A stretch of DNA of 64,000 nt from positions 14,322,001 to 14,386,000 of the forward strand of contig CM082580.2 of NCBI GenBank assembly GCA_040954595.2, in the 5' to 3' direction. Under the pieces are notes generated by a model, which was not told where the DNA came from, did no database searches, and saw only the letters and a program-made list of their open reading frames with translations. Made by a program: the position numbers and the translations under genes. Below, in pieces: positions 1-12,738 of the stretch; position 1 is the stretch's first letter, and each line of letters starts with the position of its first letter. This DNA is from Balanoglossus misakiensis. Taxonomy: Eukaryota; Hemichordata.

Positions 1-1
1 A

Positions 2-154
2 GCAAACGCGGTTGAAATCTTAAAGAGGGATTCCTGTCAATGGTTGGGTGTGGATCGAGGTATTCTTTGCCAACATTGGGATCTTTGCTTTAACAATAGC
101 TCTCGCCGAGTCAAAGCTCTTGCGATTTTACGCACTTTGGTTTCCGAGGATTAA
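2..154 (+). CDS. 3' end of an unidentified coding sequence (partial)
   Basis: One frame is open from the window edge and ends in TAA at 152-154. It gives about 50 residues, ending in Leu-Val-Ser-Glu-Asp, and includes Trp-Leu-Gly-Val-Asp-Arg and an Arg-Arg-Val-Lys-Ala-Leu-Ala-Ile-Leu-Arg stretch. The mixed hydrophobic and basic composition and the codon choice look coding-like. No splice acceptor is needed inside the window, so this could be a last exon or the tail of a single-exon or transposon-borne ORF. I recognise no family. It could also be a chance open frame, since 50 codons is short. Confidence 0.3.
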   Translation, partial: ANAVEILKRDSCQWLGVDRGILCQHWDLCFNNSSRRVKALAILRTLVSED

Positions 155-2740
155 ATGAATGGCGAGGAAAGCCACATAAAACAGGGCACAGTTCAAATAG
201 AATTTTCTAAACCGCTTTTAGTGAAATTAGTCAATGTAGGTCAACTAACGACAACAACCAGAAATAGGAGAACATTGATCAAGTCACCACACCCTGAGGC
301 CCATAACACTATTTTTGCCCATCGTGGTCTATTCATTAGCAACTGTGAATACTCACGTGTAAGATTTCTGACAGAGAAAAATAGGTCTACCATAAACTAC
401 TAATCATCTTTGTACATTGTGGTATCTTAAATCATTTCTTTCATCCATAGAGACATTTGTTAGTTGTGTTGGTAACAGCATGCGTGCGGAATTAGCCCAT
501 ATCCGTGGTATTAAGTCGAAGGGAACCGAAAGATTCGTCGTCAGAGGGCGGCCTCCACGATGTCTCAACCCCATGCAGTCATTCCCTATATACTCCTCAT
601 TGTATATAAGAGAAAAACTTAAAATGCCATACAATTTAGAGAAAACAGACTTTAAATGGACAATAATAAAATAGTAATTATTGTTGTAATGGCCGTGGAC
701 AACATACGTTTTTATTCATACCTTGTTATCTTACATTTCACCGAGAGTAAGAGACATAATTGTCACATATGGCCCAAAGAAAATTTTGGCACTTACTACC
801 GCTATAAATTCTATTCTTCTTATTGTTCGAACTGTTTGCTATTTATTAAAAACGACGATGTCAATGTGACACTGCCATATTGATAAAGTGTCTGCCCAAG
901 GTTATGCTCTCTTTTTTTTTTACATCAAATAAGTATTCGTCCATTGAATAGATGGTATTTACTACATATGTAATTAGACCATAATTGGATTTACTAGTAT
1001 ACTGTAAAAAAACATTGACTTGATATATGATATCATTCTACTACTGATCGCGTGACAACTACCCATGCTCAGAATCGGTATTAAATTGCTTTGTGGAGTG
1101 TGGCATTGAAGTCACGTATGCGAAAGATCAAGACGGGACCGTGGGTGTTTTCACCTCGATGCGTTTACCCTTGCCCATGTTCATGTACATGTATACCCTT
1201 AAACAAATACATTTTTTTAAATCCCCGAAAACAAGCACATGCATGCTCATAGAATATGTACCTGGAATTATGTGAATTGAAAATTGGTGCAACGAGGAAC
1301 GTATATGTTGATATGAAACTCAATAGGGTCCCTGGGGCGCATACTACCTTAACGATCATACAATACTGTATTGTTGGAAATTGATGAGACTGTGTACTAC
1401 CACTGGGACCCACCGTTCTATAGTTGTGTAAAACGTTTTTTGAAATACATTATATGTCCAGTTTATCAGTGGACCCCAAACAAAACCGACAGACTCTCAA
1501 GAATACTTATTGCTGTCGTGCATTTGAATAGTTCTATATTGTCGTATGGTACACGAATCGAAAATATGGTTCTTCAAAGTGGGTCGTATTTGCCATTAGG
1601 CGCATTTCTGCTAAACAATCTGCCGACCATTCTCCATTAGTCTTCCCTGTTGTAATACAACATATTCTTGTCAAATCAATGGCGAGATCACCCTTTGGTA
1701 TTTTGTGAGATCCATTGGTGTAAACTATTGTATTGGATGAGGTAATTGATAACACATTGTTTACCGTTAAAAATCTATCATGATTGATCATTGTGATATT
1801 ATTTGCTCTAATGTATTACTGGTGTATCCCACGAAATGTTTGATAAAATCGATGGTTCCCCGCCGGCCGCCATACAATTAGCACCGTGCGTACGAGCCCC
1901 AGATCTGAGCGTTACCCTGGAGACACCTTCTTGGTCACGTGACCCGATGTAGAACAGGTAGGTGAGAAAAGTGACACTCGGCTGTAAACGAGGAAACAAG
2001 AACACTACGGACATTTCATTGCGACGCCAAAGACACAGCGCACAAACAACAATCCCGGGCCCCTCTCTAGAAAACCTTTCCGCCCTTCGCAAACTAGTTA
2101 TTGAATTGTCTTGCAACAAGTCATGATGTGTACCGTTACACTTCAGAGAAGAAGCCTTGGGCAGTAGGCCTAATCGCCCAAACGAAGAAAAAGAAACTTA
2201 ATTTATACCATTCACTATCTGTCATCGACACGCCCATGTCCCATGAGCTATCCGTCGAACTGGTGTCGTAAGTTATAAGTTATATTTATGATATTCTACT
2301 GATTACTAATGATTACGGTACCAGCTTTATTTTTAGAGGTGGTCATTAGAGGGTGGCAACCTCCGGTGATGAAGGCGGACCATGATGCCTCAGGCTGTCA
2401 CGGAAACTAAAAATAGAACACCAGTACTGGCCTCGTTCCAGCAAACCGTGGCCTCCACACACCAGTGACACTCAGATATAAAGCCCTTATCATCTCCATT
2501 TTATGACTTCAAAGCTTACACCGCCTACACAGGGTAATTACTGTTAAACTGGGACATCATCATCATTATTTCGACAAGTTTTATTTCATGAATTATTCAC
2601 ATACTGTCCAAAGACGAAGCGATTTCAGACAGCTTGGATTCAAAAATCTCATCTTGAACGGGCGGTCGACGACGGGAAAATTTACATGCATTAACAGATG
2701 ATTCCTAAATAATATGCAAATCACCACCTAATTTACATAG
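155..2740. other. Non-coding stretch, no supported gene
   Basis: Mostly AT-rich single-copy-looking DNA with only short chance frames. A more GC-rich patch lies near 1,860-2,090, on which a minus-strand frame of about 100 codons opens, but it has no recognisable domain and no convincing exon signals. No tRNA, repeat array or mobile-element terminus was seen. Confidence 0.5.
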
Positions 2741-2812
2741 ATTTCTTCTAAAGATTTCAAACAAAGAGAACAGAGAGTTCAGTCGGTTCATTTTAGGTGT
2801 GTTGTGACAGCG

Positions 2813-2963
2813 ATGAAACCCGCCACTGGTGTGCTCCACCGTCGACGTGCGTTCATGGTTGGACAAAGTGGCCGCCTCATTAAGTCAGATGATCTCCGCC
2901 CCTCGGAACTTTCCGCATTAGAATCGTCTCGTCAGCGTCTAGTCCAGAAACTCCTCGGTGTTG
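2813..2963 (+). CDS. Candidate coding exon of an unidentified gene
   Basis: An open frame runs from just after a TAG at 2738-2740. The first ATG is at 2813 (gcgATGa context). The frame encodes a basic start (Met-Lys-Pro-Ala-Thr-Gly) followed by a His-Arg-Arg-Arg motif and a Ser/Leu/Glu-rich, helix-like segment ending Leu-Gly-Val. A plausible splice donor (ttg|gtaatt) follows at 2964, which would leave one base of a split codon. Codon choice is noticeably more coding-like than in its surroundings. It could be an initial exon starting at 2813, or an internal exon entered at the acceptor ttttag at 2796. I found no convincing partner exons and do not recognise the protein. Confidence 0.4.
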
Positions 2964-5900
2964 GTAATTATCTATTATGCAACCATTTGTGTGATTCGTG
3001 CTACTCAGATACGAAGTGATAGCCCAACTTTCGCTACTTTAGATAATAATCATGCAAGTCGCTGTATGACTACCTTTATGTCCGTTATTGGCCAAATGCG
3101 AATTTTAAATGGGCTATACAATATAGAAACCAAACGTAAAAAAAACGATGTAAAGATAATATTTTATCAGCTTCATTTCATTCGAGATGTAATATCGTGT
3201 TGATCGACTGTACTGTGGCGTGAGAACCGAAGAATGAACCACAACTAGATTCTTCGTCAAGTTTTGGCAATGTTACCACAGAAACAAATGACCAGCATTC
3301 AGCATGCGCCTGAATTGGCCTTTTTGGAATCGGCATGCGAAGTAACCAGATTACGTTTGCATCTATTACGTAACAAGTTCTTGAAGTGAATGAGACCGAC
3401 GTGGTTGGGGTGATTTTAACAATGATCGTTGTACTGGAAAGTGAAATGTAATTTATTTTACGTAATAGGGTGTTTTTGTCGCAGTTTCGACATGGAAATC
3501 TAAATTGCTCCATAAACTGGATTACTTTTCATATGCGTTAACACTCATTTGTTTTTTGGGTTATTTTAGGATCACTCACGGATGCAGTAGCAACAGAATA
3601 CCCAGCCTTCTGTACGGTACACTCGTTCGGTTGATGTCCTTCCATCGTCGTTTGTTGTTGGAGTAGCGATTTAATGAATCGACCCAGTTGAAGCGTGTGC
3701 TATTTATACTCCGTATACAACGCCACCGCAGCCCGACTGTGTTAGACACTGCAACGCGAAGGTTGCCCACACACCCACCCACCCATCCGTTCAGCGAATG
3801 AATATCATAGCTTACAAAACTCGCAATCCTCCAAGCGAATCACTTCATTGCTTCGGGCTTGTGCGTTGTCAGACAGCCACGGAGAGCATCCTGTTGATCA
3901 AACCTTAATCAACAAATGCTCGACGACTGTGGTTGAAAAGCGAAACTGAGGAAGATCGGGACGAACTCTAGAAGTGTCATTGAAGCGCGCTTTACCATTA
4001 TAACTCTGTGCATATCTGTGCATATACCTGCAGAAGCTAATTACCCAGACCCCTCGCCATTCTGCAAAAGAGACAATCCAACTGCTGTCTGTTCACAGAA
4101 GTCACCACTCCAGGTAGGACACTTCATTTTGCATGACTAACACTTCACAGTTAAGAGCGTAGAGTCATTAACATGGCCATTTCAAGAATGTCATTGTCGG
4201 AGAGACCGTGACGTTTTTTATGAGAAGACATTGAAAGTGGTTCTGGTAGAGTTTTTAAAGAGAATCATATAACGCCTAAGCAGGTACTGTAACTCCCCGA
4301 AACTCTCAACCATAATATTCACGTCCACGAAACAGAAGTTTTCATAGCATCGTAGGCAGTCTGCAGTAGACCTGTCTGTGACGACAATGAATTCTTCTGA
4401 CCTTAGGGAAACATGACAGTTGAAAAAGGTTACTGTTATAATAACGGAAAGCTGCGAGATATCTAAGGGGCGCATCCCCAATGCTCTCGAATATTGTGTG
4501 TGTTTAAGAGCCATTCCACTGAGTGTGGTGACAATACGTGTAACAATAGCTGTACGAGAATCCAGACGTCCTACCGGGGCTCTCGCTCTACTGCCGGTAG
4601 TGGAAGAGCGAGAACCCCGCTACGACGTCCAGACTACGACGAATAGTGTCAATACATATATACATGACCAGGGGCAAGATGTGTGGAACATTTTTTCAGT
4701 GCGATAGAGAAGACATCATTCTGTTCAGACAACGCACTCAACTCATTCCATATTTTTAGAACGCATTTACTCAGGTACTTCTATAATGGTACAAATCACC
4801 AGTTTATGATAAAATGTAGTTTAGATCTACTATAATTCAAAATGTCACAAGGATTTGAAGAGATAATCGTGACAGGCATTTTACAAAGCGTGTCACCACA
4901 GCAGATTTATTGCAATCTGACGTAGTTGTTGTAACATATGTTGAAATGTAGTGAGTTACAGAGTGTATATGAGCAAATTCGACAATAGCTACACATGACA
5001 ACATCCGTAAATGTGGTTTGCAAGACCCAGTCTAAATTCATTTTTTAATTTGTCAACCTTGTGACCTGATAAAATATTTGATTAATCGCGCCGGGTGAAG
5101 GTAAAAGTGAGGTAAACAATATCAAATCATGGCCGGCTTAGGTTTTCATAATTTGTTTAAGCAAATAGATTCAGGTGTGAGGGTCAATAATTGCATGTCA
5201 AAAATGTGTTTGACATCTGCAGATTTGCCCCAATGTTGCATTCCTTCTCCATTCCGTAAATATTGTATTTAGAAGAATGCAAAGGTTAGTATGTTTAACC
5301 ACATTTTGAAGTTTGCTGGTGATCCGGACATAGTCAGCTGTTAATACCAGAAAGCGTGAGAGCGGTCATGGTCTCATAGTAAATGATTTGATTGAGTGGT
5401 TGGAAATTTGTTCTTGCAATTGAATGTTAGTCAAACAAAGTGATATCAAACTGCGTGTTTTCATGAGATTATAGCACATGCATCCAAAATATGGCATCTG
5501 TCACTAGCGATTATGTAAATTAATGAAAAATCTGAATTTTACATTACTAACACACAGAGAGAAACAGGCATTGCATTCTGTATGACAGTCTGACCTATAT
5601 TGTAAAGTGAAAGTGAGTACACGCCTGATACGTACAAGATGTCCTCTAGGCATGTAAACTTGTTACACGTATTTCAACGATTCTGCACACGTTACCACGC
5701 CTTATTCAATGCTTATTCTGTATCAGTGTTTGGAGCGGTACCGTGTTAAGTACATCAGCCGCAAGCTGGCAGGGAATTTGTGCTCTTTTACTTTAAACCA
5801 TTCTCTCGCTGTGAAAGGAATTATACCATTTCTTTCCAACAAACACAAATCACTTTAAACCTTGATAAGCGTTATTTTCCCGCATGAAACAGCGTCCATG

Positions 5901-6799
5901 TGACCGTTTTACTTTTTGATTTTGGTTTTTCATTTTTGCTGGGATTGGAGAGCTCAAGTTTTCTCCTGGCGCGCCGGAGGTAGTATTCTAATGACCGTGA
6001 AGGGCGTTGCTATTTTAATGAGGTTATCTTTACTCTGTCTCGCCACTGAATTCTTTCATTTTAATTCATTTACACACGAATAGTAGGTATATAATCGTGC
6101 GATACATACACGTGGAAGCTAATCAGTAAAAACAAACATCTTTATTCTTTCCCTCAGAAAGTAGTTTTTCTGGGATTGAGGCGAACAAACTTATTTACAA
6201 TAGATGGACAATTCTCAGTTTTTTAAAAGATGGCTTACGGTGTAAAGAGTCGAGGAATTGAAGCAGACATATATAGACAATGCAGATTTCATTGTATGAT
6301 GAGCTTACATGTTGAAAACGTTAGTGTGAAATAATTTTAAAAGTCTTAGAAAAAGAAAAGCTTTAGCTTCTATGAGATTTTGTTTAAAACAAACTCTTGA
6401 AAAGAAGACATTACGGTTCAACGGTTTGTTGTAATGTGTTGATTAGAAGATGATTGGTTCGAAGTAGACATGACAGTGAAATTGAGTCCTCCAGCGAGAA
6501 ATTTTACTTTTCGGCTTTTCTTTGCCCTCTAAAGTGTGACAGTGATTGTGTTCTCAAGCTCTGCTGTATTGATGACTCTGGTGTGAGATGGCTAGAGGCA
6601 TAGTCTCCAGGGATTTGAGTGGCTCAGGCTGCAAATCAAACAGACACAATCCCGACTTGGGTATTGAGCACCTGCAAGCCTTAGCACTTGTCAAGGACAT
6701 GTGCGCTGTAGAAGGAGGCAGCGTCGACGAAATCATCGTCTTAGCTGTGGGATATGCGATTATTAGATATGACGCCCGTTGGACTGTACTGTACATGTA
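2964..6799. other. Non-coding stretch with one strong inverted repeat
   Basis: Contains chance frames on both strands and the foldback at 4,565-4,629, listed separately. A plus-strand frame at 6,588-6,824 has somewhat coding-like sequence but reads into the poly-C tract and has no family match. I make no gene call here. Confidence 0.45.
4565..4629. repeat. Imperfect inverted repeat / hairpin, 25-bp arms
   Basis: The arms are 4,565-4,589 and 4,605-4,629. Comparing the right arm with the reverse complement of the left arm gives 22 of 25 matches. The mismatches are at arm positions 10, 16 and 20. The 15-nt centre contains a further CTAC/GTAG pairing. Each arm carries a GACGTC at its outer end, and the GC-rich arms stand out from the AT-rich surroundings. 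In RNA this would be a stable stem-loop of roughly pre-miRNA size, and one mismatch becomes a G-U pair in the minus-strand transcript. The function is unknown. Alternatives are a MITE remnant or a regulatory dyad. Confidence 0.75.
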
Positions 6800-6817
6800 C
6801 CCCCCCCCCCCCCCCCC
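6800..6817. repeat. Poly-C/G homopolymer (18 nt)
   Basis: An uninterrupted run of 18 C on the + strand. Homopolymers of this length are length-polymorphic and error-prone in sequencing. Confidence 0.95.
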
Positions 6818-9800
6818 TCGATGATGGGGAGTGTCGGTAAAAGCACGTTCTGCTAGCATGCTTTTCGTTCAGGTTTTTGACTCCGACTCGAAAAAGTGAT
6901 GCCGACATAAATAAGAGGAGGCCCCAAAATATCATCTGTCACCTCCAAACCAGGTCCCAGGGTATCGGGAACTATCTACTTTGAGACAACAATGTCTAAT
7001 CTGCTGCAATCGCCTCCGAAACCAATTGTGAGAACATATCCTTTGTGAATGATTCCAATTGGCTGTCTATAGTATAGATTAATCAGGAGGCAGGCCTTTT
7101 GGCGTGACATTGTCGTGAAGCTCTGTGTAATTAGCCTATACAGACACAATATCCCAGTGAATCCGACTCTTGTGCAAAATATGTGAATGGATAATTAACT
7201 GACCTCGAAGTTAGTTGATGCCTATGTTATAATTTTGAGCGCATGGACTTCTGATAAGAAGCCAAAAAAGCTCAAATAGAAGGCCAACTCTTTGGAGAGT
7301 TTAGTTGATACACAAGGTCTAGATAGGTCTAGTGAACTTGATATCGGATACATCTGGTGTGTCATCTGACACCATTGGACAATTGCGAGACTTTCATGGC
7401 CGCCCCTTCTTGATACTGGGCGTGGCAGAAATCAGTATGACTAGTGACGTCATCAAGACAATCAATTGTAATGAGACTTTTACGGCTAGACCCTCCCTCT
7501 GTAATTTGAATCTTACAGACTATTGGTTAGTCTCTCTTGATGTCATAAATCTCACCTTCAAATGAGGCATCTTGTATCCACGTATATACGCACTTCAGTA
7601 AGATCCGATGAGAGACAACCGAATTACGGAAACTCTCAGCGAAAGGATATACCGGTATATAAGCAAAGGTCACTGAAAAAAGGTATTAACTTGTATCTGA
7701 CATCGACGGAAATGCTATCGTTGAAAAGAATGGGACAAAACACAAAATAAATAACAAAGCAATATGGAGTTTTATTAGAAGAGTAAATTTCAATTTTAAT
7801 AGTTTATTTACACAGACCTTTGCAAAATTAATCGTAAAAGTTCCAATGACCTGAGTGACCATATGTGATAGCATTTCACGCCGTATGTGGTGGAGAGATA
7901 GTATTTCTGTTGTGGGTAGGTCTGTGTGCTGATCAACCTCAGTATTCTAGTTGTGTCAAGGGGGTGACTCTATGCTGAAACAAGACGACGACGATGTAAT
8001 TCTCCCGGGAGATATTATTTAGGCTTCAGTAGTTTTCTATAGTTTGAACTGTTACTTTCATGATTCCAGTCCTAGGAAGATTTGCTGTATCGGGTTCACA
8101 CTTCGTTCGTCGGAATTTAATTCCGTCTTCAGCATCCGACCGTACTTTTAGCCTAGGTCTACTCGCAATCACCCCGCGCTAATCACTAGCATTCGCCCGG
8201 CGTCGATCACTAGCATTAACCTAACGCTGATCACGTGCACGCCCAGGGAGGGACGAACTTTTCGCCAATCATGGCGTCCAGCAGATAGAGTTTCACCATT
8301 CAGGGCTCTCAGCTCATTACAACACATCGACGAGCGCGGGAATTCATCTGGGGCCAGAGTTGAACTAATTAGCACAAGTTTTTTTAATGATTTCGTGGAA
8401 AACCGCTGACGTGCTGGCCAAACACGAACGTCGAGTGAACGTAACGAGATATCAGGCGTTAATAACCATCCCAAAGGCGAAATGATAGGATCGTGACTAA
8501 AACATATCTGTAGTATTTGCTCTCCCGAAGGAAGTCCAGTTTTTAGCACATTGATATAGTCAGTGTTTACTTGCAGAGAGTGGCGTGCTGATTTTAGGGA
8601 TGACCAATTCATTTAGGAAGTGGTGGTGTATGAAGGCAGTATGTTTTTGCTCTCTGCATATGGTCCATTGCGTCGGTTTCTACCTGGACAAACATATTCG
8701 CCATTGTCGCTTAATCTTAGATGACGTCACGCCGCGTTTCCCTCTCATGCTGATGAAGGAAGACTATTCATACCAAAAGAAAACTAGGCTTGCTTCATTT
8801 GGTGGATTGATGCAAAAAGACTAGATTAACAATAACTCACCAAACGTCTCCATGACAACCATCATAGACATATCAAACAAAGCGAGCTAAACTCGAACGA
8901 CATCAATCTCGATAAAACGTGTCCAACCGATGCGGCCGACGACAACATTCCCGTACTGCAAAGAATCATTTGTGTTCCGCAAAATAAAAACTCGGAAATC
9001 AAAACTTTCCATTGTGCACGATAGTTGCAAATTCATCCGAGTACAATCGATATTCATGCATGCAATTCCGGTTTCATGGAGAAATTATCTCCCATCCCTG
9101 GAAAACCGGCGGCGGCAGCATCCTGATGAAAGATCGAGTGGAAGACGATTGAATAAAGATGGGATTCTGACGAGATTCTTCCAATACAGACTAACAACGA
9201 GCCGAGTTTTCTGGCTGGAAACACTTTGAAAAGTAATCGGTTTGAAATCCTTTCCACAAACTGTGTGTAACGGAACTAAAACTGGTGGCGCAGTGTGTAA
9301 CAAAGCTTTGTTCCGTTTGATGGAACCGGCTAAAGCATTGTGTAACGTCGATGAAATGCGTCAATTCCAATTTGAAACGTTTTTGTGCTCTTCTCCTGTA
9401 TAGACAAGTCAGCTCTCTCTCTCTCAATTGATTTTGTGACGTCATCATAAGATTTTGGGGAATTAAAATTTTACTTATAAGTTGATTCCGATTTCATGGG
9501 ATTCAGCTCCAAAATGAACGAATTAACAATTGTAAAAGGGTTAGTTTGCAAGCCTTAAATATGTCCGATTTATCTTTAGAAAATTAGCAGACAGCTTTAG
9601 AGATGTCCTAAAACCTAGAATGCGTGATTCATTTCTTCAACATATTTCCAGACTTTGTAAAATCGCGAAAATAATGTGAACAGGAATTGTAATAGTAGCA
9701 TAAAATTGTCGATAAAACTTGATAACCAAACGCTTAAAAATAGGTCGTTGTGCGATTGTGATTTTGCAATGCATAACACGAAACAAGGTGATTTATATCC

Positions 9801-12694
9801 CATAATGCCATCACCTAGAGAGATTCTTCTGGATTTAGTGTTTGATAATATTTACTGCGGGCACGAACGCACAGGCAGCTCTCCTATCTAAAAATACTGG
9901 ATTGGCCACTTCATCAAATGTCATGATTAACACAGTGCTTTCAAAACATGTGTAGAGGTTGCACGTACTATCTACACACATAAACTGGTAATTACGACAT
10001 TCTTGACAAACAGAGAAGTCTCGATCGAAGTCAAATTATAAATCATGTTTCAACAGCGTACTTGGGTTGTATTCCCAGGACCATGTTTTCCCGCTGTGTT
10101 GACAGTAAATGTGTTTTATAAGGATATTACTGCTGGAAACGCGATGCATTATGGAAACGATTGAAATATTGAACCATACCTGACATACTTCATCTTTTAT
10201 AGAAATCTCAGGAATTCTGGCGCCACTATCGATGTTGTCTGTTTTACCACTCTCGTGAATTATTGATTAGCTTGCACGCATCTTTTCAGGTAATATTGTT
10301 TTATAGACACCTACCATAATCTCAGCAAGTCACTTTGTAAGTCCTTCTAGCATTTATCTTGTAAAATATAAAGGTACAAAAACGCGGTGGATTCAGACTG
10401 CAGAAGATACTGAAAGTTTAGTGAACCTTAAAATAAACCTAGTTGCAATTCTTTTAATCTTTCTCGTTTGCAAGCTTGCGGCGTTCGCCCAGTCAAATTC
10501 CAAGCCCCTATTTAACAGTTTTTACAGGTGGCTACAACTTGTGGCATCTCTCGTATGTTTGTCTCTACGCATGCGGACAAGTGCGCTATGTGTCACGTGA
10601 GAATATTTAGGGTATAAGCACGTTTACATTTGGATCGCCAGTTGTAAATAATCCATAAGGCGCACTCAAGGGCGCGTTTAATATGTCAAAATACTTCGGC
10701 CTCTTTCTTGATTGTTACAACGGACAAAATCACACTTCCTCGTAAATTTAACACGGCAACTTCAATTTCACCAGACCTGTACAAAGTTTGCATATTGAGA
10801 GTGTGTCGAATCTCACCTATTCATGCTAACTTTATTTTCACCCTTATCATGCTAACTATGATGTTTCTCAACCCGCTTTCACTTTGTTATGTCACCCGAC
10901 ACACGACTAATCAACACTATCAGCCATTTGTGCATGATATAAATAGTGAGGCAGATATGTATCGAATTTGACCGTATGCGGATCAGAGTTTTACGACTGC
11001 TAGAAAGTTACCGTATGTTAATTTTACGACACTTCCACAAAATGTTACGACTGTGCTTAGTGTTTGTGTTAATCGCGAGTATCAACATAAATCTGTCGAA
11101 CTTTGCATGTGAACAAATCATGTTTGGCTTCTGAGGGTCACAGACGTACATGCGTGGGGAAAATTTATAAAGTAAATGAAATTAACGATTATAGCTGAGT
11201 AGTTTATGCAGGTACATACACGCGTACACTAGACGCTACGACTGTATTAAATCTGTCATGTTGAAATGGTATTCTCCATTACAACTGTCTTGTAGGACTT
11301 TTTTCGAGCAAATCAAACCAAAATGTAAATTAAATTAAACATTAAATCAAAAAAATATTTATAATGGATTCACTCGCGATCAGAGATGTGCTGGTAACTC
11401 ATCTATCAAGTTAGTCATGGCGACGTTAACACTTTTTATGTTTTCCCTTATGTCATAAATAATTTGCAAAATTTTATGACGTCGCTCTCGGCTGATTGTC
11501 CAAACGTTGGTCTAGGCAGTAAAAGCCAGGTAAAAGGAATCCAATCATCTTTAATTTATATATGCACATATATGGCCAAACGGGCGTGTCTAAGTCGTCG
11601 AATGAACATATAAGGGTGTATTTTTCGCGTGACCACCCACTGAAAATTTCCCAGCTGTGAGGATACTTGTGCCAAGAAGAAAATGTAAACACAGTGCTTC
11701 ACAAGAAAAACGTCACGACGCGACAGGTTGTTGTTTGTTTTCTGCGACAACATCGGTTGAGCGAAACGACCCAGGCAACATTTGCCCATCGTCGAGGTGG
11801 CAATTATAACCATGTTGGTCTGATAAATGGCCCATGGTTGCCATAACATGAAAACAAGGTAATAATTTACACAAACCCCAGATCACATGTTCAATTCACG
11901 GAATACAAACAAGTCTTCAATTACTGTCATGGAGAGCTGGTTCTGTGTTTAGCGCCATCCATTTCAAGCCCCGAATGTCCCTTTTCGAGTCATGCTTGGT
12001 CACGCGTCGCAAACATTATTCCAAAACAGTTCCTGTTGTTATTCGACTGCGTCATAAATCAACGTCATCGCGAGAGCAATGTGACGTCATCCGACCAATG
12101 TTTGCAACGTTTTGTAACAAAGATGTATTTGAAATAAATGGTATTCCACTTTGGTAATTGTATCCCTGCAAACTGTTGTAGACAAAAGAAAAAAAATCAT
12201 CCATTTTATAAATACCAAACTCTAAAAGTTGAATCATACATGTATGCAATGATAAAGAATCATCTTTATTCAAAGAAGTAATAATAGTACATGTGTAATT
12301 CTTATGCGCATAGGTGTACGAAATTTATATGGTTTATCTGTCTACGTGAAAATGTTTTCTAACCATGTGCTTTTCAATTAGAGACCGATTTCCTTCGTTG
12401 TTATCATACACCTTCGGCCTTTAAGTGGCGATGTGATATCTTCCGTTGACCTCCTCGTTCAATTTGGCACTCAAATTGCCTATAATTGTAATGTAAATTT
12501 GGCAGTGCATGTAGATTGAAGATAGCAACCAGTACTATTTGAAGCCTTTGTAGATATAACCCGCACCCCTGAACCTGGTGAATTGATATCATTTCGACCT
12601 TCCACTAGTTATCAAGCTAAATGATCGCAAATTGTCATTAGCGCAGCTAAAATGTTTACACCGCAGTACCAGAAAACCAGAGTGAATCATGTCA
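6818..12694. other. Non-coding stretch, no supported gene
   Basis: AT-rich DNA with only short open frames. The longest, on the minus strand at 8,169-8,612, has no domain, no coding-like composition and no exon signals. A small local repetition of an atcactagcatt-like motif occurs at about 8,180-8,235. Nothing else is supportable. Confidence 0.45.
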
Positions 12695-12738
12695 TCATCC
12701 ATCCATCCATCCATCCATCCATCCATCCATCCATCCAT
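12695..12738. repeat. (ATCC)n microsatellite
   Basis: About ten tandem copies of a 4-bp unit, with a slightly irregular start. Confidence 0.95.

Noticed and set aside
2338-2480. Possible tRNA-like fold near 2.34-2.48 kb
   Set aside because: Only a short GAGGT/ACCTC pairing. No B-box, anticodon arm or acceptor stem could be drawn.
8169-8612. 147-codon minus-strand frame
   Set aside because: Composition looks like translated non-coding DNA, with a partly repetitive C-terminus caused by a small local DNA repeat.
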